Of a DNA stretch of 5,673 bases, positions 1 to 5,673 are shown piece after piece. How positions within the stretch are numbered: position 1 is the first letter of the stretch; each line of letters starts with the position of its first letter. A model generated the notes under the pieces. That model worked only from the letters and a program-made list of their open reading frames with translations. It was not told the DNA's origin and ran no database searches. A program made the position numbers and the translations under genes. Source of the DNA: SAR86 cluster bacterium (GTDB lineage: Bacteria; Pseudomonadota; Gammaproteobacteria; Pseudomonadales; Azotimanducaceae); assembly GCA_013204195.1 (NCBI GenBank), contig JABMOJ010000048.1, positions 1 to 5,673 on the forward strand. The letters are read 5' to 3'.

Positions 1-2
1 CC

Positions 3-380
3 CTACCACTGACGGCGTACATTAAATCCTTGCACGACGGAAAACTGCGGATGCTCGCCATGTTCAAAGGCATGCCCCTGCATCTTGGCAAAATGGCCCG
101 ACTGGTGGTCGATGGCATGGACATTATCGTCGCCTCAAAACGTTCTCAGACCTTCGACATAGGACCCTTTCAGGCCCTCGGCATCGACGTGACGGCTTAC
201 GACATCGTCGCTTTGAAGTCTTCCAATCATTTTCGTGCCGGCTTCACTGACATCGCCGCTGAGATCATCACCGCTGACACGCCTGGGCTCACCACCCACA
301 AGATCGAGATTTTTCCGCGCCAGTTCGCCACCGGTCCATTGTGGCCCATTGATGCTGCGGCCAGCTATCCACAGCTGTGA
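3..380 (+). CDS. M81 family metallopeptidase (MlrC-like), C-terminal part only
   Basis: This is the 3' end of a gene that enters from the left edge; the frame is open from the first full codon to a TGA stop at 378-380, giving about 125 residues. The stretch reading KMARLVVDGMDIIVASKR, then QTFD, LGID, VALKSSNHFRAGF and a terminal WPID matches my memory of the MlrC C-terminal domain. That domain is found in M81 peptidases such as microcystinase C, which hydrolyses linear peptides with D-amino acids. The N-terminal catalytic domain, which should carry the metal ligands, lies outside the window, so activity cannot be judged. The gene converges on the FAD dehydrogenase with 39 nt between the stops. 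Family assignment is fairly secure. The substrate is unknown; most M81 proteins are uncharacterised, so microcystin should not be assumed. Confidence 0.85.
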   Translation, partial: LPLTAYIKSLHDGKLRMLAMFKGMPLHLGKMARLVVDGMDIIVASKRSQTFDIGPFQALGIDVTAYDIVALKSSNHFRAGFTDIAAEIITADTPGLTTHKIEIFPRQFATGPLWPIDAAASYPQL

Positions 381-392
381 TCAATAACCCGG

Positions 393-420
393 CAGAAAAC
401 TGGTTCTGTCATCGACAGCC
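393..420 (-). terminator. Weak terminator candidate for the dehydrogenase gene
   Basis: Read on the minus strand, the stem GGCTGTC/GACAG-AA-CC has a 3-nt loop (GAT). It has five strong pairs plus two more past an AA bulge. It overlaps the last base of the TAG stop and is followed two bases later by TTTT. A competing stem, CAGAA/TTCTG at 393-397 and 404-408, could form on either strand. Both stems are short, so this is only a plausible terminator in a 39-nt convergent gap. Confidence 0.3.
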
Positions 421-1529
421 TAGGTCGAGAATCGTGTCGGGGCAACCGCCTCGACACTGTCTCGCAGCCGTTTGTCAGCCGCTGACAAGGTGGTTTTGAG
501 TAGCAGATGGCGAGCCAGATTCGCCATACCTGGCGCACTTTGAACCCCGTAACCGCCCTGACCGGCAAGCCAAAAGAAACCCTTAGCTTGCCCATCGAAA
601 CCTACCACAAAGGTCTTGTCCGGCGCGAAGGTGCGCAGACCCGCCCAACGATGATTGATGGACTGAACATCCAGGTCGACAACCCGCAGGAATCGATCCA
701 TCGCCACCGCAATATCCAACTCATCGGCTTGCGCATCACAGGGCACCGATGGGGTTTCATCTGCCGGTGACAGCAGAATTTGGCCCGCATCGGGCTTAAA
801 GTAAAACTGCTCATCGACATCAATCAACAGCGGCCAATCGGCGATATCCACCGAGGGTGGCGCTTTGAGCAAGATAGCCGTGCGCCGCTTGGGCACCAAA
901 CCCAAAGGCTTTACTGCGGCTAACGCCGCGACCGAGTCGGCCCAGGCACCTGCGGCATTGACCACAATCGCCGCAGTCACTGTCTCGGCGCCCAGATCAA
1001 CATGCCAAAGGCCTTCGTGATAACGCAGCCCCTTAACCCCGGACCGCGTCCGTAATTCACCATCGCGCTGCTGATATAAACGCAGATACCCTTGCAGGAT
1101 AGCATCTACGTCCAGGTCACCGCCCACCGGATCGAGAAGACCCTGGGCCAGGACACCTGGCTTTACAATCGGCACTCGCCGAACCAGATCCTCGGCGCTC
1201 ATGGCGATCAATGAGGGATTTTCTGCCTGCATCTCGGCGATACTCAAGGCCTGGACTGGCGTTCCCACAAACAACGCATCTCGCGGCCGAAGCAGGGGGT
1301 TGTCTGTAAATCCGGCCGGTGGGCGGCGAAAGAAACTTTCGCTGGCGGCAGTCAGATTTTGGACGACAGCATTACCATAGGTGGGCGCATAGTAAGCCGC
1401 TGATCGCCCCGTCGCGTGCATGCCCGGCCTGGCTTCCAACTCCAACAACAGCACCTTGGCATCTGCGGCCAATTCTGCTGCTGCCGACACCCCGGCGATG
1501 CCGGCACCAATCACAATAATGTCGTACAT
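420..1529 (-). CDS. FAD-dependent D-amino-acid dehydrogenase-like oxidoreductase (DauA-like)
   Basis: The 369-residue product belongs to the DAO/GlpO family, flavoproteins that oxidise amines or amino acids to imines. The N-terminal dinucleotide fold is plain: GAGIAG at residues 8-13, an acidic E30 ending strand 2, and GRSAA at 41-45. NAAGAW (191-196) and GQGGYGVQ (323-330) also fit FAD contacts. Length and sequence follow Pseudomonas aeruginosa D-arginine dehydrogenase closely as I recall it. The equivalents of its Y53, R222, Y249, R305 and Q336 are present (Y51, R216, Y243, R299, Q330), but those of H48, T50 and E87 read Y46, A48 and A85. A D-amino-acid substrate is therefore likely, but not D-arginine. 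I chose the ATG at 1527-1529 because GAGGA lies four bases upstream and the flavin fold starts at once; a start 17 codons earlier is possible but unsupported. The GNAT gene lies 143 nt upstream on the same strand. Confidence 0.88.
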   Translation of the reverse strand: MYDIIVIGAGIAGVSAAAELAADAKVLLLELEARPGMHATGRSAAYYAPTYGNAVVQNLTAASESFFRRPPAGFTDNPLLRPRDALFVGTPVQALSIAEMQAENPSLIAMSAEDLVRRVPIVKPGVLAQGLLDPVGGDLDVDAILQGYLRLYQQRDGELRTRSGVKGLRYHEGLWHVDLGAETVTAAIVVNAAGAWADSVAALAAVKPLGLVPKRRTAILLKAPPSVDIADWPLLIDVDEQFYFKPDAGQILLSPADETPSVPCDAQADELDIAVAMDRFLRVVDLDVQSINHRWAGLRTFAPDKTFVVGFDGQAKGFFWLAGQGGYGVQSAPGMANLARHLLLKTTLSAADKRLRDSVEAVAPTRFST

Positions 1530-1672
1530 ATTTTCCTCACCCGAATGCCCCCTGCAAGGGCTACTACAACGCCCAACCATACAACGTCAGCGGCATTCAT
1601 GCGACAACCCCTGAGGCTAAAAGACTTTGCTGACCGCGTTGTGGTTCCCGAGCGTCCGATTGCGGGCGACAA
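1530..1672. other. Gap between acetyltransferase and dehydrogenase genes
   Basis: This 143-nt spacer separates two minus-strand genes. On the minus strand I see no clear stem followed by a T-run after the acetyltransferase stop, so read-through into the dehydrogenase is possible. A short inverted repeat, GCCC/GGGC (1547-1550 and 1558-1561), sits just upstream of the dehydrogenase ribosome-binding site and could affect translation. No convincing -35/-10 pair was found for a separate promoter. Confidence 0.35.
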
Positions 1673-2194
1673 CTAGACCCGCAGGCTTAACCACTGGATT
1701 CGGGACAACCGATAAAACGCAACGGGCCCCAAGCCATCCATTTCTTCTCGATCGTACTCAAAACCGAGTTTCTTCACGACCCCGATGGAGGCGGTGTTTA
1801 GCGGATCAATCGTGGCGTAAATATCTGTCAAAGCGCTAATGCTGAAAACGTAATCGAGCATGGCTGTCGCGACTTCTGTAGCAAAACCTTGACCCCAAAC
1901 ATCGCTGTGAAAAACATAAACAAGCTCATCGAAATCATTGTTCGGCGCGCGCACCACACCGCAATAACCTATGAAACGGTCATCGCTACGAGTAAACACC
2001 GCTGAAGTGCCATAACGTCGGTTGGCATATTTTTGTTCGCAGATCTGGATCCAGTTTGCGACTTCACTCCGTGTTAACGGGGTACCATCACCAACATACC
2101 GCAACACGACCGCATCAGCACACAAGGCGGCAAAAACATCGAGGTCCGTCATCTGAAACTGCCGGACATAGAGCCGCTCGGTTAAACAAATCAT
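1673..2194 (-). CDS. GNAT family N-acetyltransferase (RimJ/RimL-like)
   Basis: The 173-residue product is a single GNAT domain that would transfer acetyl from acetyl-CoA to an amine; the acceptor is unknown. The start TERLYVRQF is the usual opening of the Acetyltransf_3 group that includes ribosomal-protein acetylases. The acetyl-CoA pyrophosphate loop is WGQGFATE at residues 100-107, in the order strand 4, loop, helix. N133 and S136, followed by KKLGF at 141-145, form the conserved late motif. I chose the ATG at 2192-2194 because GGTGA lies five bases upstream and only a few residues precede TERL; a GTG four codons earlier (2204-2206) is the alternative. A weak promoter with TTGATC and TACGAT but only a 15-nt spacer can be read at 2226-2252. 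The dehydrogenase follows downstream. The family is secure, but the function cannot be named. Confidence 0.88.
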   Translation of the reverse strand: MICLTERLYVRQFQMTDLDVFAALCADAVVLRYVGDGTPLTRSEVANWIQICEQKYANRRYGTSAVFTRSDDRFIGYCGVVRAPNNDFDELVYVFHSDVWGQGFATEVATAMLDYVFSISALTDIYATIDPLNTASIGVVKKLGFEYDREEMDGLGPVAFYRLSRIQWLSLRV

Positions 2195-2308
2195 ATTGGT
2201 CACCACTAGCCTGAAGCGTTAACTGATCGTAGCTGGCACTGATGAAGATCAATCTCGCTGGCGCAAAGTTGGCTATTGTAAACCCTTATCGCTCACTCTG
2301 GCACGAGC

Positions 2309-3745
2309 ATGGACAGTTCCCGCACCCTATCAGCACTACTGTTGATGACTGCCGTAATCGTGTTTATCGGATATTGCATGATGCCTAGCTTGCCAACGGG
2401 ATTTGCTTTTGCCGGGCCATTCAGCTCCGCCAGCCACCTACAGTTTTTCCACGACGACACCTGGATCGATGACCAAGGTCAGCGGCAGGTCAGCCAAACC
2501 ATATTCGACGAGGTCTTTCGACTGGTCGCGGGCGCGCAGCAATTTCTCCTTATTGATATGTTTTTATATAACGACTTTCAGAGCCAAACCCCGGAGCACA
2601 CTCGCCCACTGGCTGCCGAACTCACGCAACGACTTATTGCCCAGCAACAGCGTTTCCCGAAGATGACCATTATCGTTATCACCGACCCGATCAACACTGT
2701 TTATGATGGCCTGTCGTCGCCCTATTTCGAGGCGCTGCGAGATCAGGGCATCAGGGTTGTCATCAGCAACCTGGATCTGTTGCCAGGCAGCAATCCAGCT
2801 TACTCCCTGTTCTGGCGCCTACTGATCAAACCCTTCGGCAACCGTCACGCACAAACCCTGCCCAACCCCTTTGGGGCTGGGCGAGTGTCGGCACGAAGCT
2901 GGCTGCGCATGATCAATTTCAAAGCTAACCATCGCAAGGTGTTGATTGCCGATCAGGGCAACAGCTATGTGGGTCTGGTCACCTCTGGCAACCCCCATGA
3001 CGGCAGCAGCGCCCATCGTAATGTTGCCTTGCGCTTCGACGGCCCTGCTGTTGAGGATCTATGGCGCAGCGAGGCCGCCATCCTGGCGCTGCAGGGAGTC
3101 ACCCCGCCTGTATTTAACATGCCATTGAGCGACGCCACGCACCCAACTTCAAGCCACACTATTGATATCCGCATTCTGACTGAACGTGAAATCAAACAGG
3201 CTTTACTGGATCAACTGGACAGCAGCCAACTCGGCGACGCCATCGACATGATCATGTTTTATCTCGCTGACCGTCAGATCATCAGCGCCCTGGAGGCCGC
3301 AGCGCGGCGCGGCGCGAAGCTGCGCTTGATTCTCGATCCGAACAAGGATGCGTTTGGCTTTCATAAAAATGGCATACCCAATCGGCCTGTGGCCGCTGAA
3401 CTGGCAGAGACCGGCATCCCCATCCGCTGGTGTGATACGCACGGTGAACAATGCCATGTAAAAATGGTTCTGATACACCACAAAAATAGTACTAGCGATG
3501 TCCTCCTCGGCTCCGCTAATTTGACCCGGCTCAATCTGGACAACCTGAATCTGGAAACCGATGTGCAGATTCACGGGCGACAGGACAGCTTGCCGGTACA
3601 GGAGGCTGCCAAGATGTTTGAGACCTATTGGCACAACACGCCGGACAGGCAATTCACCGTAGCATTTGAGCACTATCAAGAGCCTTCGCGATTCAAGTAC
3701 TGGTTGTATCGTTTTCAGGAGGCCACGGGCATGAGTGCGTTCTAG
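2309..3745 (+). CDS. Membrane-anchored phospholipase D-superfamily protein
   Basis: The 478-residue product opens with a hydrophobic segment at about residues 8-25, which looks like an uncleaved signal anchor placing the rest outside the inner membrane. Two PLD-like halves follow. The first catalytic motif is complete: N207, H208, K210 and D215, followed by TSGNPHDGSSAH (225-236). The second has H383 and K385 and then GSAN (401-404), but H390 stands where HxKxxxxD expects aspartate. TRLNLDNLNLETD (406-418) closes the second half. PLD enzymes use the two histidines for phosphodiester hydrolysis or transfer through a phospho-histidine intermediate. Cardiolipin synthase, lipase or another phosphodiesterase role cannot be separated from sequence alone. 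The ATG at 2309 is the first after an in-frame TAA at 2279; its ribosome-binding site is poor (only GAG). No partner gene is adjacent, so it appears to be a single-gene unit. Confidence 0.87.
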   Translation: MDSSRTLSALLLMTAVIVFIGYCMMPSLPTGFAFAGPFSSASHLQFFHDDTWIDDQGQRQVSQTIFDEVFRLVAGAQQFLLIDMFLYNDFQSQTPEHTRPLAAELTQRLIAQQQRFPKMTIIVITDPINTVYDGLSSPYFEALRDQGIRVVISNLDLLPGSNPAYSLFWRLLIKPFGNRHAQTLPNPFGAGRVSARSWLRMINFKANHRKVLIADQGNSYVGLVTSGNPHDGSSAHRNVALRFDGPAVEDLWRSEAAILALQGVTPPVFNMPLSDATHPTSSHTIDIRILTEREIKQALLDQLDSSQLGDAIDMIMFYLADRQIISALEAAARRGAKLRLILDPNKDAFGFHKNGIPNRPVAAELAETGIPIRWCDTHGEQCHVKMVLIHHKNSTSDVLLGSANLTRLNLDNLNLETDVQIHGRQDSLPVQEAAKMFETYWHNTPDRQFTVAFEHYQEPSRFKYWLYRFQEATGMSAF

Positions 3746-3843
3746 GTGACAAAACCCAACCAGGGACCCTCAAAATTGACCGCTCAAGGTAATCATCAGC
3801 ACTATCGGCTCTAAAGCAGGCGCGCATATTTTGCACTCAAACG

Positions 3844-3870
3844 GCTAAACACCGCAGCGAGGTGTCTAGC
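3844..3870. other. Short imperfect stem-loop
   Basis: GCTA-a-ACACC (3844-3853) pairs with GGTGT-c-TAGC (3861-3870): nine pairs, one mismatch, a seven-nt loop. No T-run follows on the plus strand, so it is not a standard terminator. It lies about 100 nt past the phospholipase stop and could be a transcript 3' end structure or chance. Confidence 0.35.
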
Positions 3871-4041
3871 AGGATAGCTACGGCATTTGCTGAATGGATC
3901 ACTCATCAATTTCACCAACCCTGCGACGCAGGTTTGTCGCGTCCAAGACGTTGCTGAGATAAACAAGCATTAGAAGGGGTGATACCAGTAGAGATTGTTT
4001 ACCTCGAATGATCTTAACGTTTGGGGATGAATGACAGACTA

Positions 4042-4109
4042 TTTAGTACGAGAATTTACTACGAGGATTTACAGAGGGTCAAATAACAGAGCTAAGTAAC
4101 AGAGCTAGC
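4042..4109. repeat. Degenerate 13-nt direct repeats
   Basis: Two sets of 13-nt tandem repeats adjoin. The first reads ACGAGAATTTACT at 4048-4060 and ACGAGGATTTACA at 4061-4073, 11 of 13 bases alike, with a partial copy before. The second is TAACAGAGCTA at 4084-4094 and again at 4097-4107, 11 bases identical with a 13-nt period. The hexamer ACAGAG recurs at 4071, 4086 and 4099. Spacing close to one helical turn plus two bases could suit a DNA-binding protein, but the copies are few and diverged. Confidence 0.5.
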
Positions 4110-4118
4110 CAAGGAGAC

Positions 4119-4157
4119 TAACAACTACACGATGCGGTAAGCATCGTGCAGTTATTA
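4119..4157 (-). terminator. Intrinsic terminator-like stem-loop after the small membrane protein gene
   Basis: The core stem is CACGATGC (4128-4135) paired with GCATCGTG (4141-4148) around a five-nt loop. Past one A/C mismatch it continues as AACT/AGTT, and past another as TAA/TTA, giving 15 pairs in all. Read on the minus strand it starts 17 nt after the stop of the 4175-4507 gene and runs into TAGTTGTTAG, a modest T-rich tail. The position and stem fit that gene's terminator. The flank on the plus side is not T-rich enough to claim bidirectional action, although TTATTAACTT follows it. Confidence 0.6.
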
Positions 4158-4174
4158 ACTTCAAGCGCGGCAGA

Positions 4175-4507
4175 TTATGCAGCTTCTGCTGCAGGCATCA
4201 CACGCCCCCAAACATCAAGCGCCAGCGTACTCAGGGCGTAACCACCAATGGATAATGCAAAGTGGTCGATAATGAGGTTCAAATGCGCACCAATCACCGG
4301 GATCGCATCAAGGCTGTTCGCTATTGTTGGGAAGCCTACGGCCGCTACAATTAACAGCGCCTTGGTTGCCGAATCGTCAACAGGTTGGACAACACCATGG
4401 GCTAATCCAAGGACAACTAAAATCAAAGCCCAATATTCAAAACTTACGAGAAAGGTTGCCAAAACAGCGGCAATTAATGATACGAGCGGAAACAATCTAT
4501 TTAGCAT
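4175..4507 (-). CDS. Small hydrophobic membrane protein, conserved-hypothetical type
   Basis: I do not recognise a characterised family. The 110-residue product is almost wholly hydrophobic, with segments at about residues 5-23, 26-40, 50-66 and 70-100, suggesting three or four membrane spans. Charged or polar residues cluster in short loops: R4 at the start, QPVDD at 41-45 after span 2, LDAIP at 66-70 between spans 3 and 4, and GRVMPAAEAA at the C-terminus. There is no signal-peptide cleavage pattern and no catalytic motif. I chose the ATG at 4505-4507, which has GAGG ten bases upstream; a TTG at 4514-4516 lies only one base from that GAGG, too close to use it. The gene stands alone, with a strong stem-loop after it and a dyad before it. 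A real gene is likely from its membrane-protein pattern and its terminator; the function is unknown. Confidence 0.7.
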   Translation of the reverse strand: MLNRLFPLVSLIAAVLATFLVSFEYWALILVVLGLAHGVVQPVDDSATKALLIVAAVGFPTIANSLDAIPVIGAHLNLIIDHFALSIGGYALSTLALDVWGRVMPAAEAA

Positions 4508-4555
4508 AAAATTCAAACCTCATATTGTTTTTATTTACGATTTGTCTGCTTTTTA

Positions 4556-4583
4556 ATTATCATTTGTACACATCATGTACGAA
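4556..4583 (-). promoter_or_regulatory. Operator-like dyad with candidate -10 box for the small membrane protein gene
   Basis: TTTGTACA (4563-4570) and TGTACGAA (4576-4583) form an inverted repeat with a five-nt centre, seven of eight positions symmetric. On the minus strand it lies directly upstream of GATAAT (4561-4556), five of six bases of a -10 box, about 50 nt before the chosen ATG, but no good -35 is visible. A second possible promoter, TTGCTT (4616-4611), 17 nt, TTAAAT (4593-4588), would put the dyad across its start site. Either placement would suit a repressor. The regulator is unknown. Confidence 0.4.
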
Positions 4584-4989
4584 CCTGATTTAAGCCTTGA
4601 TTTTTTCACAAAGCAACCAATACCGTCCTAATCTGCAGCAAGCTGGGCCGTTTTCCCGCCATATTTGATAAATTAACAACTAAAAACACGGAAATTCATC
4701 TTTTGCTCGAAGCCAAAGGCAAACGTGCACTGCACAACAAAAGGATTAAGGCTTCGTGATCAGTGATCAATAACCAGTAGTATCGGCAACGTTCGCTCGC
4801 CGCCTTGCTAACAGGTGAGTATCAGTACCTCGAAGGGGCCCACCGCCTAGCATCACGTTAGGGTGAAAAAAATATTCGAGCTGACGCTCTTCGGCAAACA
4901 ACAGACCGCAACATTCGCTAAATATGAGAGTGGGTCGCGTCAGCCCCCAAGTTCTATTTTAGGCCTCAGCCACGCTGACGAGGCGGCAT

Positions 4990-5018
4990 ATGAAAATGGT
5001 CTTGAATTAGCTTATACT
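4990..5018 (+). promoter_or_regulatory. Candidate sigma70 promoter for icd
   Basis: ATGAAA at 4990-4995 (four of six bases of the -35 consensus), a 17-nt spacer, and TATACT at 5013-5018 (five of six of the -10) would start transcription near 5025. That leaves a leader of about 80 nt before the icd ATG. The start would fall right at the foot of the 5026-5044 hairpin, so the leader would begin with that stem. Box scores are fair, not strong. Confidence 0.4.
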
Positions 5019-5025
5019 CCGGATC

Positions 5026-5049
5026 CGCGCCATACCCCGGCGTGTTTTT
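5026..5049 (+). terminator. Hairpin with T5 tail ahead of icd (terminator or attenuator-like)
   Basis: CGCGCC (5026-5031) pairs with GGCGTG (5039-5044), six pairs including one G-T, around a seven-nt loop, followed at once by TTTTT (5045-5049). This is a compact rho-independent terminator shape on the plus strand, 53 nt before the icd start codon. It could end transcription arriving from the left, act as an attenuator in the icd leader, or form a 5' stabilising stem if transcription starts near 5025. Confidence 0.45.
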
Positions 5050-5093
5050 AAATGACGACGATAACTGTATTCAAAAGATACCGAGAGTAATGA

Positions 5094-5673
<580 letters not shown>

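Larger units (their letters stand above)
3746..4118. other. Non-coding gap after the phospholipase gene
   Basis: No convincing gene was found here. Open frames are about 20 codons and lack a good ribosome-binding site (for example the ATG at 3894 and the ATGs at 4027 and 4031). No typical T-tailed terminator follows the phospholipase stop. The stretch holds a hairpin at 3844-3870, a small stem CCTGC/GCAGG at 3920-3932 that competes with GCGAC/GTCGC at 3923-3940, and 13-nt direct repeats at 4042-4109. A lone TTGACC at 3776-3781 resembles a -35 box, but its best -10 partner (CACTAT, 18 nt on) is poor. Confidence 0.5.

Noticed and set aside
1530..1580. A 17-codon N-terminal extension of the dehydrogenase
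   Set aside because: The internal ATG at 1527-1529 has a good GAGGA site and starts directly at the flavin-binding fold, as in the family; the extension has no such support.
3203..3679. A 158-codon minus-strand frame within the phospholipase gene
   Set aside because: It lies wholly opposite a well-supported PLD gene that carries both catalytic motifs, and it shows no recognisable protein. It is an antisense shadow.
4027..4099. Two overlapping tiny frames of 19 and 22 codons starting at 4027 and 4031
   Set aside because: They span the 13-nt repeats, have only a G-run adjacent to the start, and look no more protein-like than random sequence.
4111..4140. A strong AAGGAG at 4111-4116 ahead of ATG CGG TAA at 4132-4140
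   Set aside because: The spacing of 15 nt is too long, the frame has only two codons, and it sits in the terminator-like stem, so translation is unlikely.
377..4775. A 13-base word, GTGATCAATAACC, shared by 377-389 and 4763-4775
   Set aside because: One shared 13-mer in a window this size is not surprising by chance, and the flanks do not align, so it is not evidence of an attachment site or mobile element boundary.
4805..4862. Integron attC-like site: CTAAC at 4808-4812 and GTTAG at 4857-4861, with a frame starting right after
   Set aside because: The outer boxes do not fit RYYYAAC/GTTRRRY, the inner half does not pair as an attC stem, and there is no integrase or further cassette in the window.
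4863..5051. A 62-codon plus-strand frame starting with GTG just before icd
   Set aside because: There is no spaced ribosome-binding site, no recognisable family, mixed third-position bases, and the best icd promoter candidate lies inside it. It is kept only as a possible leader frame in the attenuation finding.

Overview
The window looks like ordinary chromosome from a gammaproteobacterium, probably free-living or marine. It has moderate GC in the genes and AT-richer gaps. The monomeric isocitrate dehydrogenase and a FAD enzyme very like Pseudomonas D-arginine dehydrogenase support this. The taxonomic guess is inference from protein resemblance only. There is no rRNA, tRNA, transposase, phage gene or CRISPR array.

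Layout. Positions 3-380 (+) hold the C-terminal end of an M81/MlrC-type metallopeptidase that enters from the left. It converges, with only 39 nt between stop codons, on a FAD-dependent D-amino-acid dehydrogenase-like gene (420-1529, -). Upstream of that gene on the same strand lies a GNAT acetyltransferase (1673-2194, -), perhaps co-transcribed. A divergent gap separates it from a membrane-anchored phospholipase D-superfamily protein (2309-3745, +). A 429-nt gap follows, holding two small hairpins and a run of degenerate 13-nt direct repeats. Next come a clear terminator-like stem-loop and a 110-residue orphan membrane protein (4175-4507, -), whose upstream region carries a 21-bp dyad. A 595-nt AT-rich gap ends in a candidate promoter and a hairpin followed by T5. 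The 5' part of a monomeric NADP-isocitrate dehydrogenase gene (5103 to the right edge, +) closes the window.

How the genes may work together. The clearest functional link is the left end. M81 peptidases include MlrC, which cleaves linear peptides containing D-residues, and the converging gene resembles a D-amino-acid dehydrogenase, so the pair could serve D-peptide or D-amino-acid catabolism (inference). The phospholipase, small membrane protein and isocitrate dehydrogenase look like separate transcription units.

I found no convincing new multi-gene system. The points most worth a second look are the altered substrate-pocket residues of the dehydrogenase, the terminator-like hairpin just ahead of icd, the operator-like dyad, the 13-nt repeats, and the degenerate second HKD motif of the phospholipase.
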